Positions 24,269-33,257 are shown, counted from the stretch's first letter. The stretch: 57,675 nucleotides of DNA from an uncultured Flavobacteriales bacterium (GCA_905478665.1 CAJQJL010000003.1:1-57675), one strand, 5' to 3'. A program made the numbers and translations. The notes: generated by a model from the letters alone, not told the origin.

Positions 24269-24951
24269 AGCTTTTGGAATTTATTGGAGACACTGTTTCC
24301 ACCTTCATCAGCAAATCGAATGATGTACATTCCGCTTTCTAGATTTGAAACATCCAATGAAGAATTCTGTAATTCTGCAACCGAAACTTCTTTTACCAAT
24401 GTCCCTGCAAAGTTGTAGATCCCAACCGTTGTTATGTTCTCAACTGTATTGAATTTCAAGTTTTCCTGAACTGGATTTGGGTAAATGACTGGCTGTTCTA
24501 GCATTGTCAATTCATTCGCAGAAAGCGTAGTATTCAACAACCAAGTCGCTGTATCACCGTCATTCGGAAAGTTTAGGTCATAGACGTAAATCTGTAGTTT
24601 CGCCACTTCAGTTCCTGTCAACGGGTTTACGGTAAGTCGCACATAACCGAATTCCGAACCGCTAATTGGTGACATTTCTGCTGTTGTTCCTACTGGAGGA
24701 ATGATTCCCAAACATTGTCCATGAATACATACCATACCATCCCAAGCAGCTGGTAGATCATTGTATGTAACCTCTATTCCCAAGGTAACGGTATCCGTTC
24801 CAACCGCAGATTGTTCCATCTTTAACAGAACTGTTGTGTTGAGGTCTAAGTTCGTTTCAATTGTGTTGGTTGTAACCCAATTAAACGTCTGCGCTTCCGA
24901 AGTAAAAACATTCGCTAAGCATACTAGCGCAATTGTGTATAGTGTTCTCAT
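24265..24951 (-). CDS. T9SS-sorted secreted protein, function unknown
   Basis: 228 aa. Signal peptide MRTLYTIALVCLANVFTSEAQ, an Ig-like all-beta mature part of about 125 residues with one CIHGQC pair (a CxxxxC possibly binding metal or forming a disulfide), then a type A T9SS sorting domain (VIYPNPVQENLKF, LESGMYIIRFADEGG). Overlaps the cupredoxin gene by 4 bases, so it belongs to the copper operon. Function not recognised. A copper-binding or scaffold role is an inference from context. Confidence 0.75.
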   Translation of the reverse strand: MRTLYTIALVCLANVFTSEAQTFNWVTTNTIETNLDLNTTVLLKMEQSAVGTDTVTLGIEVTYNDLPAAWDGMVCIHGQCLGIIPPVGTTAEMSPISGSEFGYVRLTVNPLTGTEVAKLQIYVYDLNFPNDGDTATWLLNTTLSANELTMLEQPVIYPNPVQENLKFNTVENITTVGIYNFAGTLVKEVSVAELQNSSLDVSNLESGMYIIRFADEGGNSVSNKFQKL

Positions 24952-24972
24952 AATTTATTGATTTAATTTTAA

Positions 24973-25320
24973 TTAAGGTCTTTCGTATTGGCAACACCCG
25001 TGCAAATTATTGTAAACTTCATCTTTAGCGCGATGCGAATCACTGTCATAGCCAACATCAGCGATGAGTTGTTTGATTTCATCTAAGGTGATTGTCGAAG
25101 GGTTGAATTGTACAGACATTTGATGCGATTCAATTTCCCAATCTGCGGAATTAACTCCTGCGACATCTTCAAGTGATGACTCAATGGTTTTCTTGCACAT
25201 TCCGCAGTTTCCATAAACCGTGAATGTTTCCTTTTGTTTTTCTCCTTGAGACCCCTCTTGTGAATTAGCACAAGATGCCAGAAGAATAATGGAGGTTAAT
25301 AATGTAAGTGTGAATTTCAT
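24973..25320 (-). CDS. Lipoprotein with HMA (copper-binding) domain
   Basis: 115 aa from the ATG at 25320 (the frame is open further upstream, but this start gives a clean lipoprotein signal). Lipobox LLASC (Cys17). Heavy-metal-associated domain at about 31-95 with metal site GNCGMC (Cys39, Cys42) and the usual beta-alpha-beta pattern; a C-terminal HGCCQYE adds a possible third cysteine pair. Membrane-anchored HMA proteins bind Cu(I) and hand it on or sequester it. Upstream of the oxidase and MbnP genes, in line with a copper-handling operon. Confidence 0.88.
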   Translation of the reverse strand: MKFTLTLLTSIILLASCANSQEGSQGEKQKETFTVYGNCGMCKKTIESSLEDVAGVNSADWEIESHQMSVQFNPSTITLDEIKQLIADVGYDSDSHRAKDEVYNNLHGCCQYERP

Positions 25321-25398
25321 TCTAAAATTATTTAAAAGTAACAACCTAGATCGAGCGCAACGCTGCGCCAACCGTATAAGCGATTCAAAAAATAATTA

Positions 25399-25875
25399 TC
25401 AGATTATTAGCACCTGGTAGAGTGCCTGGAAGTTCCTTTCAATGTCAGGAGGTGGTGGAAAGTATTCACCTAGACGTCTGTTTTGTACAGAAGAAACAAA
25501 CTCGCTCGTTAGCATCTCCGAAGGGAATATCACTAACGAAAAATATTCATTCTCTACCTGACTTGTTTGGTCTTCAATGTTTTGAATAGTCTTGCTTCCT
25601 ACGGAAGTGTTAGAGCAACACGGTGTTTTAGAAAAGTGTGTGAAGTCCTTGTTTATAGTCGCCAACCCCAGCTTTGCTTTACAGCATTCAAGCATCTCAG
25701 GTTCTTGACTAACTTCCATATTCTCACATGGCTGTGCTTGTCCAAACAAAGAAAACGATTGGACTTCACCTTGACAAATATGAACGTCAACTGCAAAGCA
25801 AGAAGTAGTTCCAAAAAGCATAAAAGCTAGGAACAACAACAATCCTCGTCTACAAAATTCTATTACCGTCTTCAT
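25399..25875 (-). CDS. HYC_CC_PP family protein
   Basis: 158 aa from the ATG at 25875 (the longer frame to 25986 lacks a plausible signal peptide). Signal peptide, then the three family marks: HIC near residue 32, cysteine pairs LECCKAK and PCCSN, and FPPPPD near the C-terminus. This small periplasmic family is typical of Bacteroidota metal-homeostasis loci, usually next to HMA proteins or metal-related TonB receptors. Biochemical role unknown, presumably copper binding. Probably first gene of the leftward copper operon, divergent from the multicopper oxidase at 26119. Confidence 0.8.
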   Translation of the reverse strand: MKTVIEFCRRGLLLFLAFMLFGTTSCFAVDVHICQGEVQSFSLFGQAQPCENMEVSQEPEMLECCKAKLGLATINKDFTHFSKTPCCSNTSVGSKTIQNIEDQTSQVENEYFSLVIFPSEMLTSEFVSSVQNRRLGEYFPPPPDIERNFQALYQVLII

Positions 25876-26051
25876 AATATCGTACGCAAAATACTTTGTT
25901 TCAGTGGCTTTACCAAACGGTTCTGCCAGATAACTTGAAGTCCTATTGGATGAAATTTCACAGAAAACACATCCTAAAGCGAACACGTCCCAAGTATAAA
26001 TCTCTGGCTTTCAGTGCATTTTAACCTTGAAGTGAGTTTTTTAAACCAAGT

Positions 26052-26065
26052 GTAACGTTAGTTAC
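26052..26065. promoter_or_regulatory. Inverted repeat in the divergent copper promoter region
   Basis: GTAAC (26052-26056) and GTTAC (26061-26065) form a short palindrome, about 22 bases upstream of the -7-like TAGCTTTG element at 26088-26095. Possible operator for a copper-responsive regulator. No regulator gene is in the window. Confidence 0.35.
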
Positions 26066-26087
26066 TTAGTGGGAAGGATTCATTGTT

Positions 26088-26095
26088 TAGCTTTG
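26088..26095 (+). promoter_or_regulatory. Bacteroidota -7 promoter element (TAnnTTTG)
   Basis: TAGCTTTG, 23 bases before the ATG of the multicopper oxidase. No clear -33 TTTG/TTG is visible at the usual distance. Confidence 0.45.
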
Positions 26096-26118
26096 CTACC
26101 TACTAATCAAACTCAACT

Positions 26119-27708
26119 ATGAAAACTTACTTATTTACCCTTTTATTAATTAGTGGTGCTTCCTTTGGTCAAAACCAATTAGCAATTCCACCGACCATTG
26201 AAACGTCAAACATTAACTTGACACTTCAAGAAGGAGTTACCCAATTCTACCCAGGAATTAACACCAATACGATGGGCGCAAATGGCGCGCTACTCGGACC
26301 TACCTTAATCATGACCCAAGGTGATAACGTTAACATCACTGTTGACAATCAGCTAAGTGATACGACAACGATTCACTGGCATGGAATGCACGTTGCACCA
26401 GAAGACGACGGCGGGCCTCACAGTATCATTCTTCCAGGAGCTACATGGAATCCACAGTTTACTGTTCTGGATAAGGCTGGCTTGAATTGGTATCATCCAC
26501 ATTTGCACATGCGAACGGATGAACACGTTTCGAAAGGAATCGCTGGTTTAATTATCGTAAGAGATTCAGAAGAAGCAGCATTGAACTTGCCAAGTACCTA
26601 TGGCGTAGATGAGTTTCCAATTGTCTTGCAGACAAAAGGATTTGATGCCGCAGGAGAAATTGTTGTTCATACAGAATTGGACACTTCAGTAATGGTTAAC
26701 GGTACAGTTGATGCATATACTGACCTTCCTGCACAAATAGTTCGATTAAGAGTGCTCAATGGCGCTAGCCAGCGTGTAATGGAGCTTGGTTTTTCAGACA
26801 ACCGTACCTTCAGTTTAATTGGAACAGATGGTGGATTATTCACCGCTCCACTTAGCGCCACTCGATATCGAATTGCTCCAGGTCAACGCGTTGATATCTT
26901 GGTTGATTTGACAACAAGTCTCGGACAGAATTTTCAGCTAATGAGTTATGGTTCGGAATTGCCCAATGCCATTTATGGTGCGGCGCAACCAGGAATGGGA
27001 GCAGGAGCAACAAGTTCACTGGTAGGCTATACAAGTAATCCTCTAAATGGAAATGATTATCAATTGTTGGACATTACTGTTGGCGCACAAACCGCAAGTC
27101 CTGTTTTGACCATTCCTGCTACATTGGCAAATTTTACACCTCTCCTCGAAGCTTCAGCGAATATCACAAGAGACTTAACGTTTACTTCTGCTGGCGCAAT
27201 GGGAGATCTAATGGGTCCTTTCCTTATTAACGGAAGCTCATTTGACATGAGCACGATTAATTACACCATTCCATTAAACAATGTCGAAATTTGGTCATTG
27301 ACGAATCAAACGCCTATTTCACACCCTTTTCACATTCACGATGTTCAGTTCTTTATTCTGGATATCAACGGAAATCCTCCTCCTCCAGAATTACAAGGTT
27401 TCAATGATGTCGTTCTTGTTCCTGCAGGCATGGGCAACGTTCGGTTCATTGCTCAGTTCAATGATCATGCAAACGACAGCATTCCATACATGTACCATTG
27501 CCACATGCTTACACACGAGGACATGGGAATGATGGGACAGTTTTTAGTTGTTGATCCTCAAGCGGGGATTGAAGAACTTCAGGGTGAGAACAAAGAACTG
27601 ATCAAAATCGTGGATTACATGGGTAGAGAGGTTCTTCCAGTGAACAACACGCCACTGATTTACATGTATTCCGACGGAACAACTGAACGAAAGTTCCATT
27701 TCGAATAA
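26119..27708 (+). CDS. Multicopper oxidase (CueO/CotA-like)
   Basis: 529 aa, signal peptide about 1-18. All four copper-ligand motifs are present: HWHGMH (residues 86-91), WYHPHLH (about 124-130), HPFHIHD and YHCHMLTHEDMGMMG near the C-terminal end, so type 1, 2 and 3 centres are complete. The final ~45 residues (KIVDYMGREV, then LIYMYSDGTTERKFHFE) match the short sorting-domain ending seen in other T9SS cargo. Likely oxidises Cu(I) or phenolic/metal substrates in the envelope or at the surface. Divergent from the copper operon with a shared intergenic region. Confidence 0.93.
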   Translation: MKTYLFTLLLISGASFGQNQLAIPPTIETSNINLTLQEGVTQFYPGINTNTMGANGALLGPTLIMTQGDNVNITVDNQLSDTTTIHWHGMHVAPEDDGGPHSIILPGATWNPQFTVLDKAGLNWYHPHLHMRTDEHVSKGIAGLIIVRDSEEAALNLPSTYGVDEFPIVLQTKGFDAAGEIVVHTELDTSVMVNGTVDAYTDLPAQIVRLRVLNGASQRVMELGFSDNRTFSLIGTDGGLFTAPLSATRYRIAPGQRVDILVDLTTSLGQNFQLMSYGSELPNAIYGAAQPGMGAGATSSLVGYTSNPLNGNDYQLLDITVGAQTASPVLTIPATLANFTPLLEASANITRDLTFTSAGAMGDLMGPFLINGSSFDMSTINYTIPLNNVEIWSLTNQTPISHPFHIHDVQFFILDINGNPPPPELQGFNDVVLVPAGMGNVRFIAQFNDHANDSIPYMYHCHMLTHEDMGMMGQFLVVDPQAGIEELQGENKELIKIVDYMGREVLPVNNTPLIYMYSDGTTERKFHFE

Positions 27709-27918
27709 GGGCTTGTTCACTAATCATGACCCACGGAGAGGCGCAGTACTTTCGTCTCTTCGCCGTTTGTACGATGCAATGTTGCGGAATCGGATTTTAG
27801 TCTTCCAATATACTGGAAGGTAATAAATGCTTGAAGCGTAGCGTAATTCTCCATTTCCCCTCAGATTTTTTGAATCGTTAAAAACGCTTATATTTACTTT
27901 GATCATTTGTCTGGCCCG

Positions 27919-28629
27919 ATGCTAAAAACGTTCAGCTCAAGTATTTTTATTTCAAGCATTATTATCTCCTTGATTATTGGCTTGAGCTACACTTTTATTG
28001 ATGAGGATCTTGAGCTCATGCGAACTGGGCAAAATGTTCCATTGGGTGTCGCCTTACTAATTCTGTCTATTCTCACAATGCCTTTTTCCTTGATTAAGGC
28101 GCGAGATCTGGCATTTAGAAGCAGGAATGGCATAAGCAAGGCGGAAACTTTTTTGATTGCAACGCTCTATTTTGCAGCACTTTTCACAACATTATTCATC
28201 GTGTTTATCGGGTGCTGTTTGCTAGAGGGAGACTCCAATTTGTCAATGTTTCTAATGTTTCTCTTCTTTGGCGTTGGGGGTGCCGCAGTGGTCTTCTTCT
28301 TAGCAGAAGCATGGACCTTGTTCTTGACAATCCCAAAAAAACAGCCCGCCAAAATTTGGACTCATATCAGCAACTACATCGTACCCCTTTATTCGGGATT
28401 GGCCATTGCCGTTTTATGGGAGGGCGCTTTCGATCAAGGCTGGGAAACAGATATCGTTGACACCCGAAAACTGCTCTTAAGTATTGTCATGGCCTTTGTT
28501 CTGATTCTTCCGTTTCAGCGCCTTTTCTGGTATGAATCGTTTATTGAATCACAAAGCCGCAAAGAGAATTTGAGTGCCTTGGCAAGTATCTTTCTTTCTG
28601 TTGCCGTTGCTGTTGCAGGTGTTTTGTAA
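27919..28629 (+). CDS. Integral membrane protein, function unknown
   Basis: 236 aa from the ATG at 27919 (TTG at 27907 also possible). Six or seven hydrophobic segments: about 6-22, 38-55, 70-95, 105-130, 150-170, 190-205 and 218-236, joined by short charged loops. No motif recognised. It stands alone between the copper oxidase and a YcxB-like gene. Confidence 0.7.
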   Translation: MLKTFSSSIFISSIIISLIIGLSYTFIDEDLELMRTGQNVPLGVALLILSILTMPFSLIKARDLAFRSRNGISKAETFLIATLYFAALFTTLFIVFIGCCLLEGDSNLSMFLMFLFFGVGGAAVVFFLAEAWTLFLTIPKKQPAKIWTHISNYIVPLYSGLAIAVLWEGAFDQGWETDIVDTRKLLLSIVMAFVLILPFQRLFWYESFIESQSRKENLSALASIFLSVAVAVAGVL

Positions 28630-28683
28630 ATGTTTAGCCCTCACACGCGCAAACTTTACATCAGACAGTTAACCGTTCGTTCA

Positions 28684-29226
28684 CTAACGCCACGACCAAT
28701 TCAAATCCTCTACAATGGGGATTTTTAAGCGAAGGAGGTCTTTTTTCAAGTCTTCAGGGTTGATCTGTGCTTTAGGAATAACCAATGAAGTACCAGCAGC
28801 CAATTGCAGAAAAAAGTAGTCGCCTGTTTCTGCAACGCCTTCAAATTCGGAACCTTTTACATCTCCTTCTCCAAGGTTGTCTTTCACATGGATTCGATCG
28901 GAAAATGTCTCCAGTGTTTCCTCCATACCGAAGCGACTGGAATAGTTAGCCTTAATGAATCTTCGGTAGTTCAATTTGTGTTTCCACAGGAAGTACTTGC
29001 CATAGAAAAAGAATGTAAGTACCACCATTATGGCGAAATATGTACCCAAAGCTATTTCGTTCTGTGTGAAGAAATAACCCGAAAAAGCGATTGATGCGAG
29101 CATAAGAATAAAACGACCATTTCTTCGCTTCTTCTCCACAACTTCCGATTTGGATGCCGTGTAGAGTTGAAAGGTCAACAAGTCTTCAAGGTCAATTTTA
29201 TAGGTGTACTTCATGGCTTTTTGCAT
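28684..29226 (-). CDS. YcxB-like membrane protein
   Basis: 180 aa (a second ATG at 29214 would remove four residues). N-terminal region with KYTYKIDLEDLLTFQLYTASKS, two transmembrane helices at about 42-80 and a C-terminal beta-rich cytoplasmic domain with IHVKDNLGEGDVKGSEF and YFFLQLAAGTSLVIPK. This matches YcxB-family proteins (small inner-membrane proteins of unknown function). Monocistronic. Confidence 0.75.
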   Translation of the reverse strand: MQKAMKYTYKIDLEDLLTFQLYTASKSEVVEKKRRNGRFILMLASIAFSGYFFTQNEIALGTYFAIMVVLTFFFYGKYFLWKHKLNYRRFIKANYSSRFGMEETLETFSDRIHVKDNLGEGDVKGSEFEGVAETGDYFFLQLAAGTSLVIPKAQINPEDLKKDLLRLKIPIVEDLNWSWR

Positions 29227-29317
29227 TCATTCGGTGCAAAGGTATTCTTCGCGAGGAGAATATGACAACTCTAGAGTGATTTCCTGCACAAGAATGACTC
29301 AACTAGCAACCACAAAA

Positions 29318-29345
29318 AAAGTCTCCCCATTGCTGAAGAGACTTT
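29318..29345 (-). terminator. Terminator of the lipoprotein gene at 29368
   Basis: AAAGTCTC (29318-29325) pairs with GAGACTTT (29338-29345); on the minus strand the stem is followed by a run of seven T. Confidence 0.85.
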
Positions 29346-29367
29346 CCTATCAATGATTACTAAACCC

Positions 29368-30054
29368 TCAATTCGTAATATTGATAAACAATTTCTGACT
29401 TAAATACTTGGAAGTGATTCTACCTCCAGACAGGTTTGATTGCTGCAAGCCACTCGAAGATTCTCGCTCTATTTGAATTTCCGCAGAACCTGCAATTAAG
29501 TCCATTAACTTATTTTGATCCAAAATGATGTGTGTACTCCCAACAGCGTGAATTGTCCACGATTTTGTCGTCGTTTGTGCACCTCCACTGATTGTGACTC
29601 TTATTGATTCACCCGCTTGAAGCGAACTTCCTGACCACGGCAAAAAGAAATTACCACTCTGACTAATATTCGTTATTCCAAAGGGAAGCTCAATGTAAGA
29701 AAGTGTAGAAACACTGTTTGTATATACGCTTTCCTCAAGGTCACGGTAAACAAATGCTCCACCTTGTGCGCTTCCTGATCGCTTTAGTTGATAGTTTCCA
29801 GACCCGTTTCTCCACGTCAGCCCTTCTCCATTAAATTCAACACGTGCTGGGTGCGTCAATTCAATCTTGGTTCCGCTACTGTTATCCAATCGGAATGTAG
29901 CCGACATTGTTGATTCATTCTTCTCTGAATTGTAAACGTATTCATAATTCGAATAAATTCTTTGTTGATCGATATTGATTGAGTCTTCTCTTTTACACGA
30001 CGCAAAGAAAAGTACGCCGATCAAAAGGATTCCTAGTGTACTTGTTCTTTTCAT
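29368..30054 (-). CDS. Lipoprotein, function unknown
   Basis: 228 aa. Lipobox LLIGVLFFASC (Cys20). The rest is an all-beta domain of about 200 residues with an N-terminal FRLDNSSGTKIELTHPARVEFNG segment, a pattern similar to uncharacterised Bacteroidota surface lipoproteins. No recognised motif. Own terminator downstream (29318), so probably a single-gene transcript. Confidence 0.72.
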   Translation of the reverse strand: MKRTSTLGILLIGVLFFASCKREDSINIDQQRIYSNYEYVYNSEKNESTMSATFRLDNSSGTKIELTHPARVEFNGEGLTWRNGSGNYQLKRSGSAQGGAFVYRDLEESVYTNSVSTLSYIELPFGITNISQSGNFFLPWSGSSLQAGESIRVTISGGAQTTTKSWTIHAVGSTHIILDQNKLMDLIAGSAEIQIERESSSGLQQSNLSGGRITSKYLSQKLFINITN

Positions 30055-30251
30055 AATTCAATGTATTAATAGGTTGAGGAGCCTAATTCCAAAGAACGTA
30101 CCAAAACGAGGGAATAATGAGATTTTAACGATAATTTAAGCTTTCCAACTCGTCACGAAGCAAACTTAATTCCCAAGCTTATCGAACTGAATGACTTTTG
30201 TCATGGTTTTACCTTCTCTCATTGTGTACTTTGGTGTTTCACTCGCTCACT

Positions 30252-30659
30252 ATGAAACGAAATGCTTTATTGATCACCCTGGGTACTGTTCAACTGATTG
30301 TTGCCATTTCTGCAATCCCCGCAGGAATTATGTTGATCCAGACACCGGATGGTTCTGACCTTGGGCTCTCTCTTGATGCGCTCACTGGATCGCCGTTTTC
30401 GGACTATCTTATTCCTGGGATCTTCCTGCTTCTTGTCAATGGTCTAGGGAGTTTAATTGCCACCTTTGTATCCTTTAAAAAGAAAAAGTCTGCCGTCCTA
30501 CTAGGGATTGGTTTGGGTCTGTTTCTTATTTTCTGGATTCTGATTCAGGTCTTTATTACAGGTTGGGTTTCCTTTTTACAACCGCTCTTTCTTGTAGTGG
30601 GAATCATAGAGTTGGTTTTAGCGCTATGGTTAAAGAAACTATCCGCTACCCAACTTTAA
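30252..30659 (+). CDS. Small four-helix membrane protein
   Basis: 135 aa from the ATG at 30252 (the reading frame is open from 30198, but these 18 residues include no good start). Four hydrophobic segments at about 5-28, 45-70, 77-98 and 104-122. Not recognised; the layout resembles small DoxX-like or uncharacterised four-helix proteins. Its stop codon directly abuts the remnant of an IS3 transposase (30663), so the insertion may have disturbed its 3' end. Confidence 0.6.
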   Translation: MKRNALLITLGTVQLIVAISAIPAGIMLIQTPDGSDLGLSLDALTGSPFSDYLIPGIFLLLVNGLGSLIATFVSFKKKKSAVLLGIGLGLFLIFWILIQVFITGWVSFLQPLFLVVGIIELVLALWLKKLSATQL

Positions 30660-30662
30660 TAA

Positions 30663-30943
30663 GCGTGCAAAGAGTTCGCTAATTATCTCGGCAGAAATGA
30701 GCTAGTGACACGAAGCATGAGTAGAAAAGGTGATTGTTGGGATAACGCTTAGCAGAAAGCTTCTTTAAAACGCTTAAAACAGAACTTGTATATCATCAAG
30801 ATTACGAGACTAGAGAACAAGCGGAATGAGCAGTATTTGATTACATAGAAACTTGGTACAACAGACAAAGAAGACATTTTGCATTGGATGGAATGACAAT
30901 ATTAGAATTTGAAAAATTGAACTACAAAAAACAAGTTGCTTGA
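30663..30943 (+). pseudogene. IS3-family transposase (OrfB) C-terminal remnant
   Basis: Translation gives ...ACKEFANYLGRNELVTRSMSRKGDCWDNA, then after a one-base frameshift (about 30753) AESFFKTLKTELVYHQDYE, an in-frame TGA at about 30827, and AVFDYIETWYNRQRRHFALDG up to a stop at 30941. This is the end of the IS3 rve/DDE transposase (the AESFF glutamate is the last catalytic residue). Upstream residues of the DDE triad and OrfA are missing. A decayed, inactive copy. Confidence 0.85.
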
Positions 30944-31076
30944 TATACCTTAACTAATTTTTCCAGTTTTTCGTAGGAATTCCATTGGAGGTTGATTAGC
31001 TACCCCCCCTTCTCTATTCCCAAAGACTATTTACCCTTATGTATCCCATGTCACATAAAGAACGAGGGCCTACGCA

Positions 31077-31084
31077 TACCTTTG
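31077..31084 (+). promoter_or_regulatory. Bacteroidota -7 element before the YgaP-like gene
   Basis: TACCTTTG matches TAnnTTTG exactly, 12 bases before the ATG at 31097. No clear -33 element. Confidence 0.4.
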
Positions 31085-31096
31085 TAATACTTACCA

Positions 31097-31318
31097 ATGA
31101 AAAATTCTATGACAATCAATGATTCAATAAAACTGATAGCGGGAAGTTTCGTTTTAACTTCCATTATTTTAGGATACTTCATTCATGAATACTTCTTTTT
31201 CTTTACAGCATTCGTAGCTGTTAATTTAATCCAATCTAGTTTTACGAAATGGTGTTTAATGGATCGAATATTGAAGAAAGTTGGGGTTAAAGAAGGCGGA
31301 GACAGTTGCTCTATTTAA
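31097..31318 (+). CDS. YgaP-like (DUF2892) small membrane protein
   Basis: 73 aa. Two transmembrane helices (about 12-25 and 28-45), then QSSFTKWCLMDRILKKVGVKEG. The end of the second helix followed by W-C-x-M-x-x-I-L-K-K-x-G-V is the DUF2892/YgaP transmembrane module that often accompanies rhodanese domains. Here it stands alone. Membrane-associated sulfur/persulfide handling is possible but unproven. Confidence 0.75.
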   Translation: MKNSMTINDSIKLIAGSFVLTSIILGYFIHEYFFFFTAFVAVNLIQSSFTKWCLMDRILKKVGVKEGGDSCSI

Positions 31319-31371
31319 TTTAACAATGTCATCACCTTCTTTACTAAAAGCACACGTCGTACTCTGTCTGG

Positions 31372-32571
31372 TTAAAAACTCCAGCGCAAGCGAAGAAAGA
31401 CGGCATTGCTCACATTTTCGAATTTAGAATCAACTTCCGAGAAAAGGACCTGACCTACAAAATCAATGTCCCAGTTCTCCTTAATTGAGTAATTCAACGT
31501 AGGAATCAAGAAAACACCATTGATCGACGGGAGATACATTACCGAGATTCCACCACCAGCGATTGGGTTAAAGCTTCCTGCCAGCTGAACAAATCCAGCG
31601 AATTGTGTAGGCATCAAATTTTTGGCTGATAAGGCCGAACCCGTAGCTTGAAGCTGTGTTAAGTCGGTATTGGTAGGCCCGAGGCTGTTGTACAAACCAG
31701 CAACATTGATGTACAGCCCTTTTTCAAAGGTATAATCAAATGAGATAGAGGAAGACAATGCGCCTGTTGTATCTTCAAATTGTTGTTTGGGGTGAAAGTA
31801 TGTCGCCTCACCCTTAAACCCAATTTTCTTCAGATTTCCTGCCCAACCAAATCCTGCAGACAGGTCTTGGAAGTAGTTGGCCGCGATAAATTGAAAGTCA
31901 TATCCCTTTTTATTGAACTTGTACAAGCCTGCAATAATGGAATGATCCAAGTCCTCACCAGGCTTGTAGGCCAATTCGATTTGAGACATGGGCTTATTGT
32001 AATATTGAACACGAACAGCATCCGACCCTGGGCGCTCTTGGTAATCGAAATCAATAAAATTATAGGCGTTAAACAAGTCGTTCGGGTTCCACGCCAAGTT
32101 CATTCCCCAATTGATTCGCTGACGACCGAGTCGTACATTCCATTTGCCTCGGTTGAATTCTACATTCGCACGATCAATGGTTGAATTGATCACTAAGGAA
32201 TTCGTCTCCAGTAAATTCCACGACATATCCACTTCTCCTGGATCATGATCAATTTGATCTGCAAAAAAGGGATTTAGCTTCTGTGTCTCCCCATAAAAAA
32301 TACGGTTCCGCATTCCAATGGAAAAGGTCCAATGCGAATTTGGATAATACTTGAAATTGAGTCGGTTATGAATAAGGTTATCCGTATAGATGTCCTTTAC
32401 CGTTATAAATTGATTGGTGTTCATGTACTTGACATAACCCCCAAAGTCAATTTTTTCTTTCCACTTTTTCTCCTTGGGTTCCTCTTCACTCACCTCATCA
32501 TCCTGCGCAAAGGCTGGAGCCGACAAAATCAGCAGAAGAAATAGGATTCCATATGCTGGTTTAAATCTCAT
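31372..32571 (-). CDS. Outer-membrane beta-barrel protein of the LolCDE-like operon
   Basis: 399 aa. Signal peptide residues 1-22 (ends AFAQ), then an acidic-to-basic linker (EEEPKEKKWKEK) and an antiparallel beta-barrel ending in RLRWSF, the C-terminal aromatic signature of outer-membrane barrels. Last gene of the operon, overlapping the ATPase gene by 4 bases. It is a candidate outer-membrane exit or receptor for material moved by the LolA-like protein and the ABC permeases. No further family named. Confidence 0.8.
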   Translation of the reverse strand: MRFKPAYGILFLLLILSAPAFAQDDEVSEEEPKEKKWKEKIDFGGYVKYMNTNQFITVKDIYTDNLIHNRLNFKYYPNSHWTFSIGMRNRIFYGETQKLNPFFADQIDHDPGEVDMSWNLLETNSLVINSTIDRANVEFNRGKWNVRLGRQRINWGMNLAWNPNDLFNAYNFIDFDYQERPGSDAVRVQYYNKPMSQIELAYKPGEDLDHSIIAGLYKFNKKGYDFQFIAANYFQDLSAGFGWAGNLKKIGFKGEATYFHPKQQFEDTTGALSSSISFDYTFEKGLYINVAGLYNSLGPTNTDLTQLQATGSALSAKNLMPTQFAGFVQLAGSFNPIAGGGISVMYLPSINGVFLIPTLNYSIKENWDIDFVGQVLFSEVDSKFENVSNAVFLRLRWSF

Positions 32572-33257
32572 TCTCCTCTTCGCTCGTCAGAGATTATTTT
32601 TCCATCTTCCATCGTGATTACACGTCGCGCTCTGTCAATTACGCGTTGATCGTGCGTAGAGAAGATGAATGTGATTCCTTCCTCTTTGTTCAATCGCGCC
32701 ATGATGTCCAATAAGTTCTCTGTGGATTTAGAATCGAGATTGGCCGTAGGTTCATCTGCCAATATATACGCTGGTTTTGGAGCCAACGCTCTCGCCACTG
32801 CAACACGCTGTTGTTGACCACCAGACATTTGATTGGGGCGCTTTTTCATGATGTCGCCCAGACCAACAGCTTCAAGCAATTCAGTTGTTCTTGCGTCGCG
32901 TTCAGCTTCTGGAGTTCCTTGCAAGAGCATTACGAACCCAACATTTTCTTTCGCTGTCAATACGGGAATCAAGTTATACGCCTGAAAAACAAAGCCAATG
33001 TGCTTCATTCTAAAATCAATGAGTTGATTGCCCTTCAGTTGAGTGATGTCCTCATTATTGACAAAAACACTCCCAGAAGTTGGTTCGTCCAACCCTCCAA
33101 TGGCATTTAGCAGTGTTGTCTTTCCTGAACCAGAAGGTCCAACAACTGCGGTAAACTCACCGTTTTCAATTTCAACAGACACTCCGTCGAGTGCGTGAAT
33201 CTCATAATCTCCTTGTTTGTAGACCTTCGTCAGGTCAATTGTTTTAATTACGCTCAT
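32568..33257 (-). CDS. ABC transporter ATPase, LolD/MacB type
   Basis: 229 aa. Walker A GPSGSGKTT (residues 40-48), Q-loop FVFQAYNLIPVLTAKEN, signature MSGGQQQRVAVARAL, Walker B YILADEPTANLD, H-loop STHDQ. The FQAYNLIP and LNAIGGLD features place it in the LolD/MacB/FtsE group that partners with FtsX-fold permeases. It is the only ATPase in this operon, which carries three permease genes. Downstream of all permeases (11-base gap to 33268). Confidence 0.95.
   Translation of the reverse strand: MSVIKTIDLTKVYKQGDYEIHALDGVSVEIENGEFTAVVGPSGSGKTTLLNAIGGLDEPTSGSVFVNNEDITQLKGNQLIDFRMKHIGFVFQAYNLIPVLTAKENVGFVMLLQGTPEAERDARTTELLEAVGLGDIMKKRPNQMSGGQQQRVAVARALAPKPAYILADEPTANLDSKSTENLLDIMARLNKEEGITFIFSTHDQRVIDRARRVITMEDGKIISDERRGE

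Larger units (their letters stand above)
30660..31096. other. 437-base region with IS3 remnant and a promoter
   Basis: Contains the IS3 transposase remnant (30663-30943), then about 150 bases of AT-rich sequence ending in the TACCTTTG element at 31077. No terminal inverted repeats of an IS are evident on either side. Confidence 0.65.

Noticed and set aside
25876-25986. Longer start for the HYC_CC_PP protein
   Set aside because: The extra 37 residues do not resemble a signal peptide; the ATG at 25875 begins a clean one.
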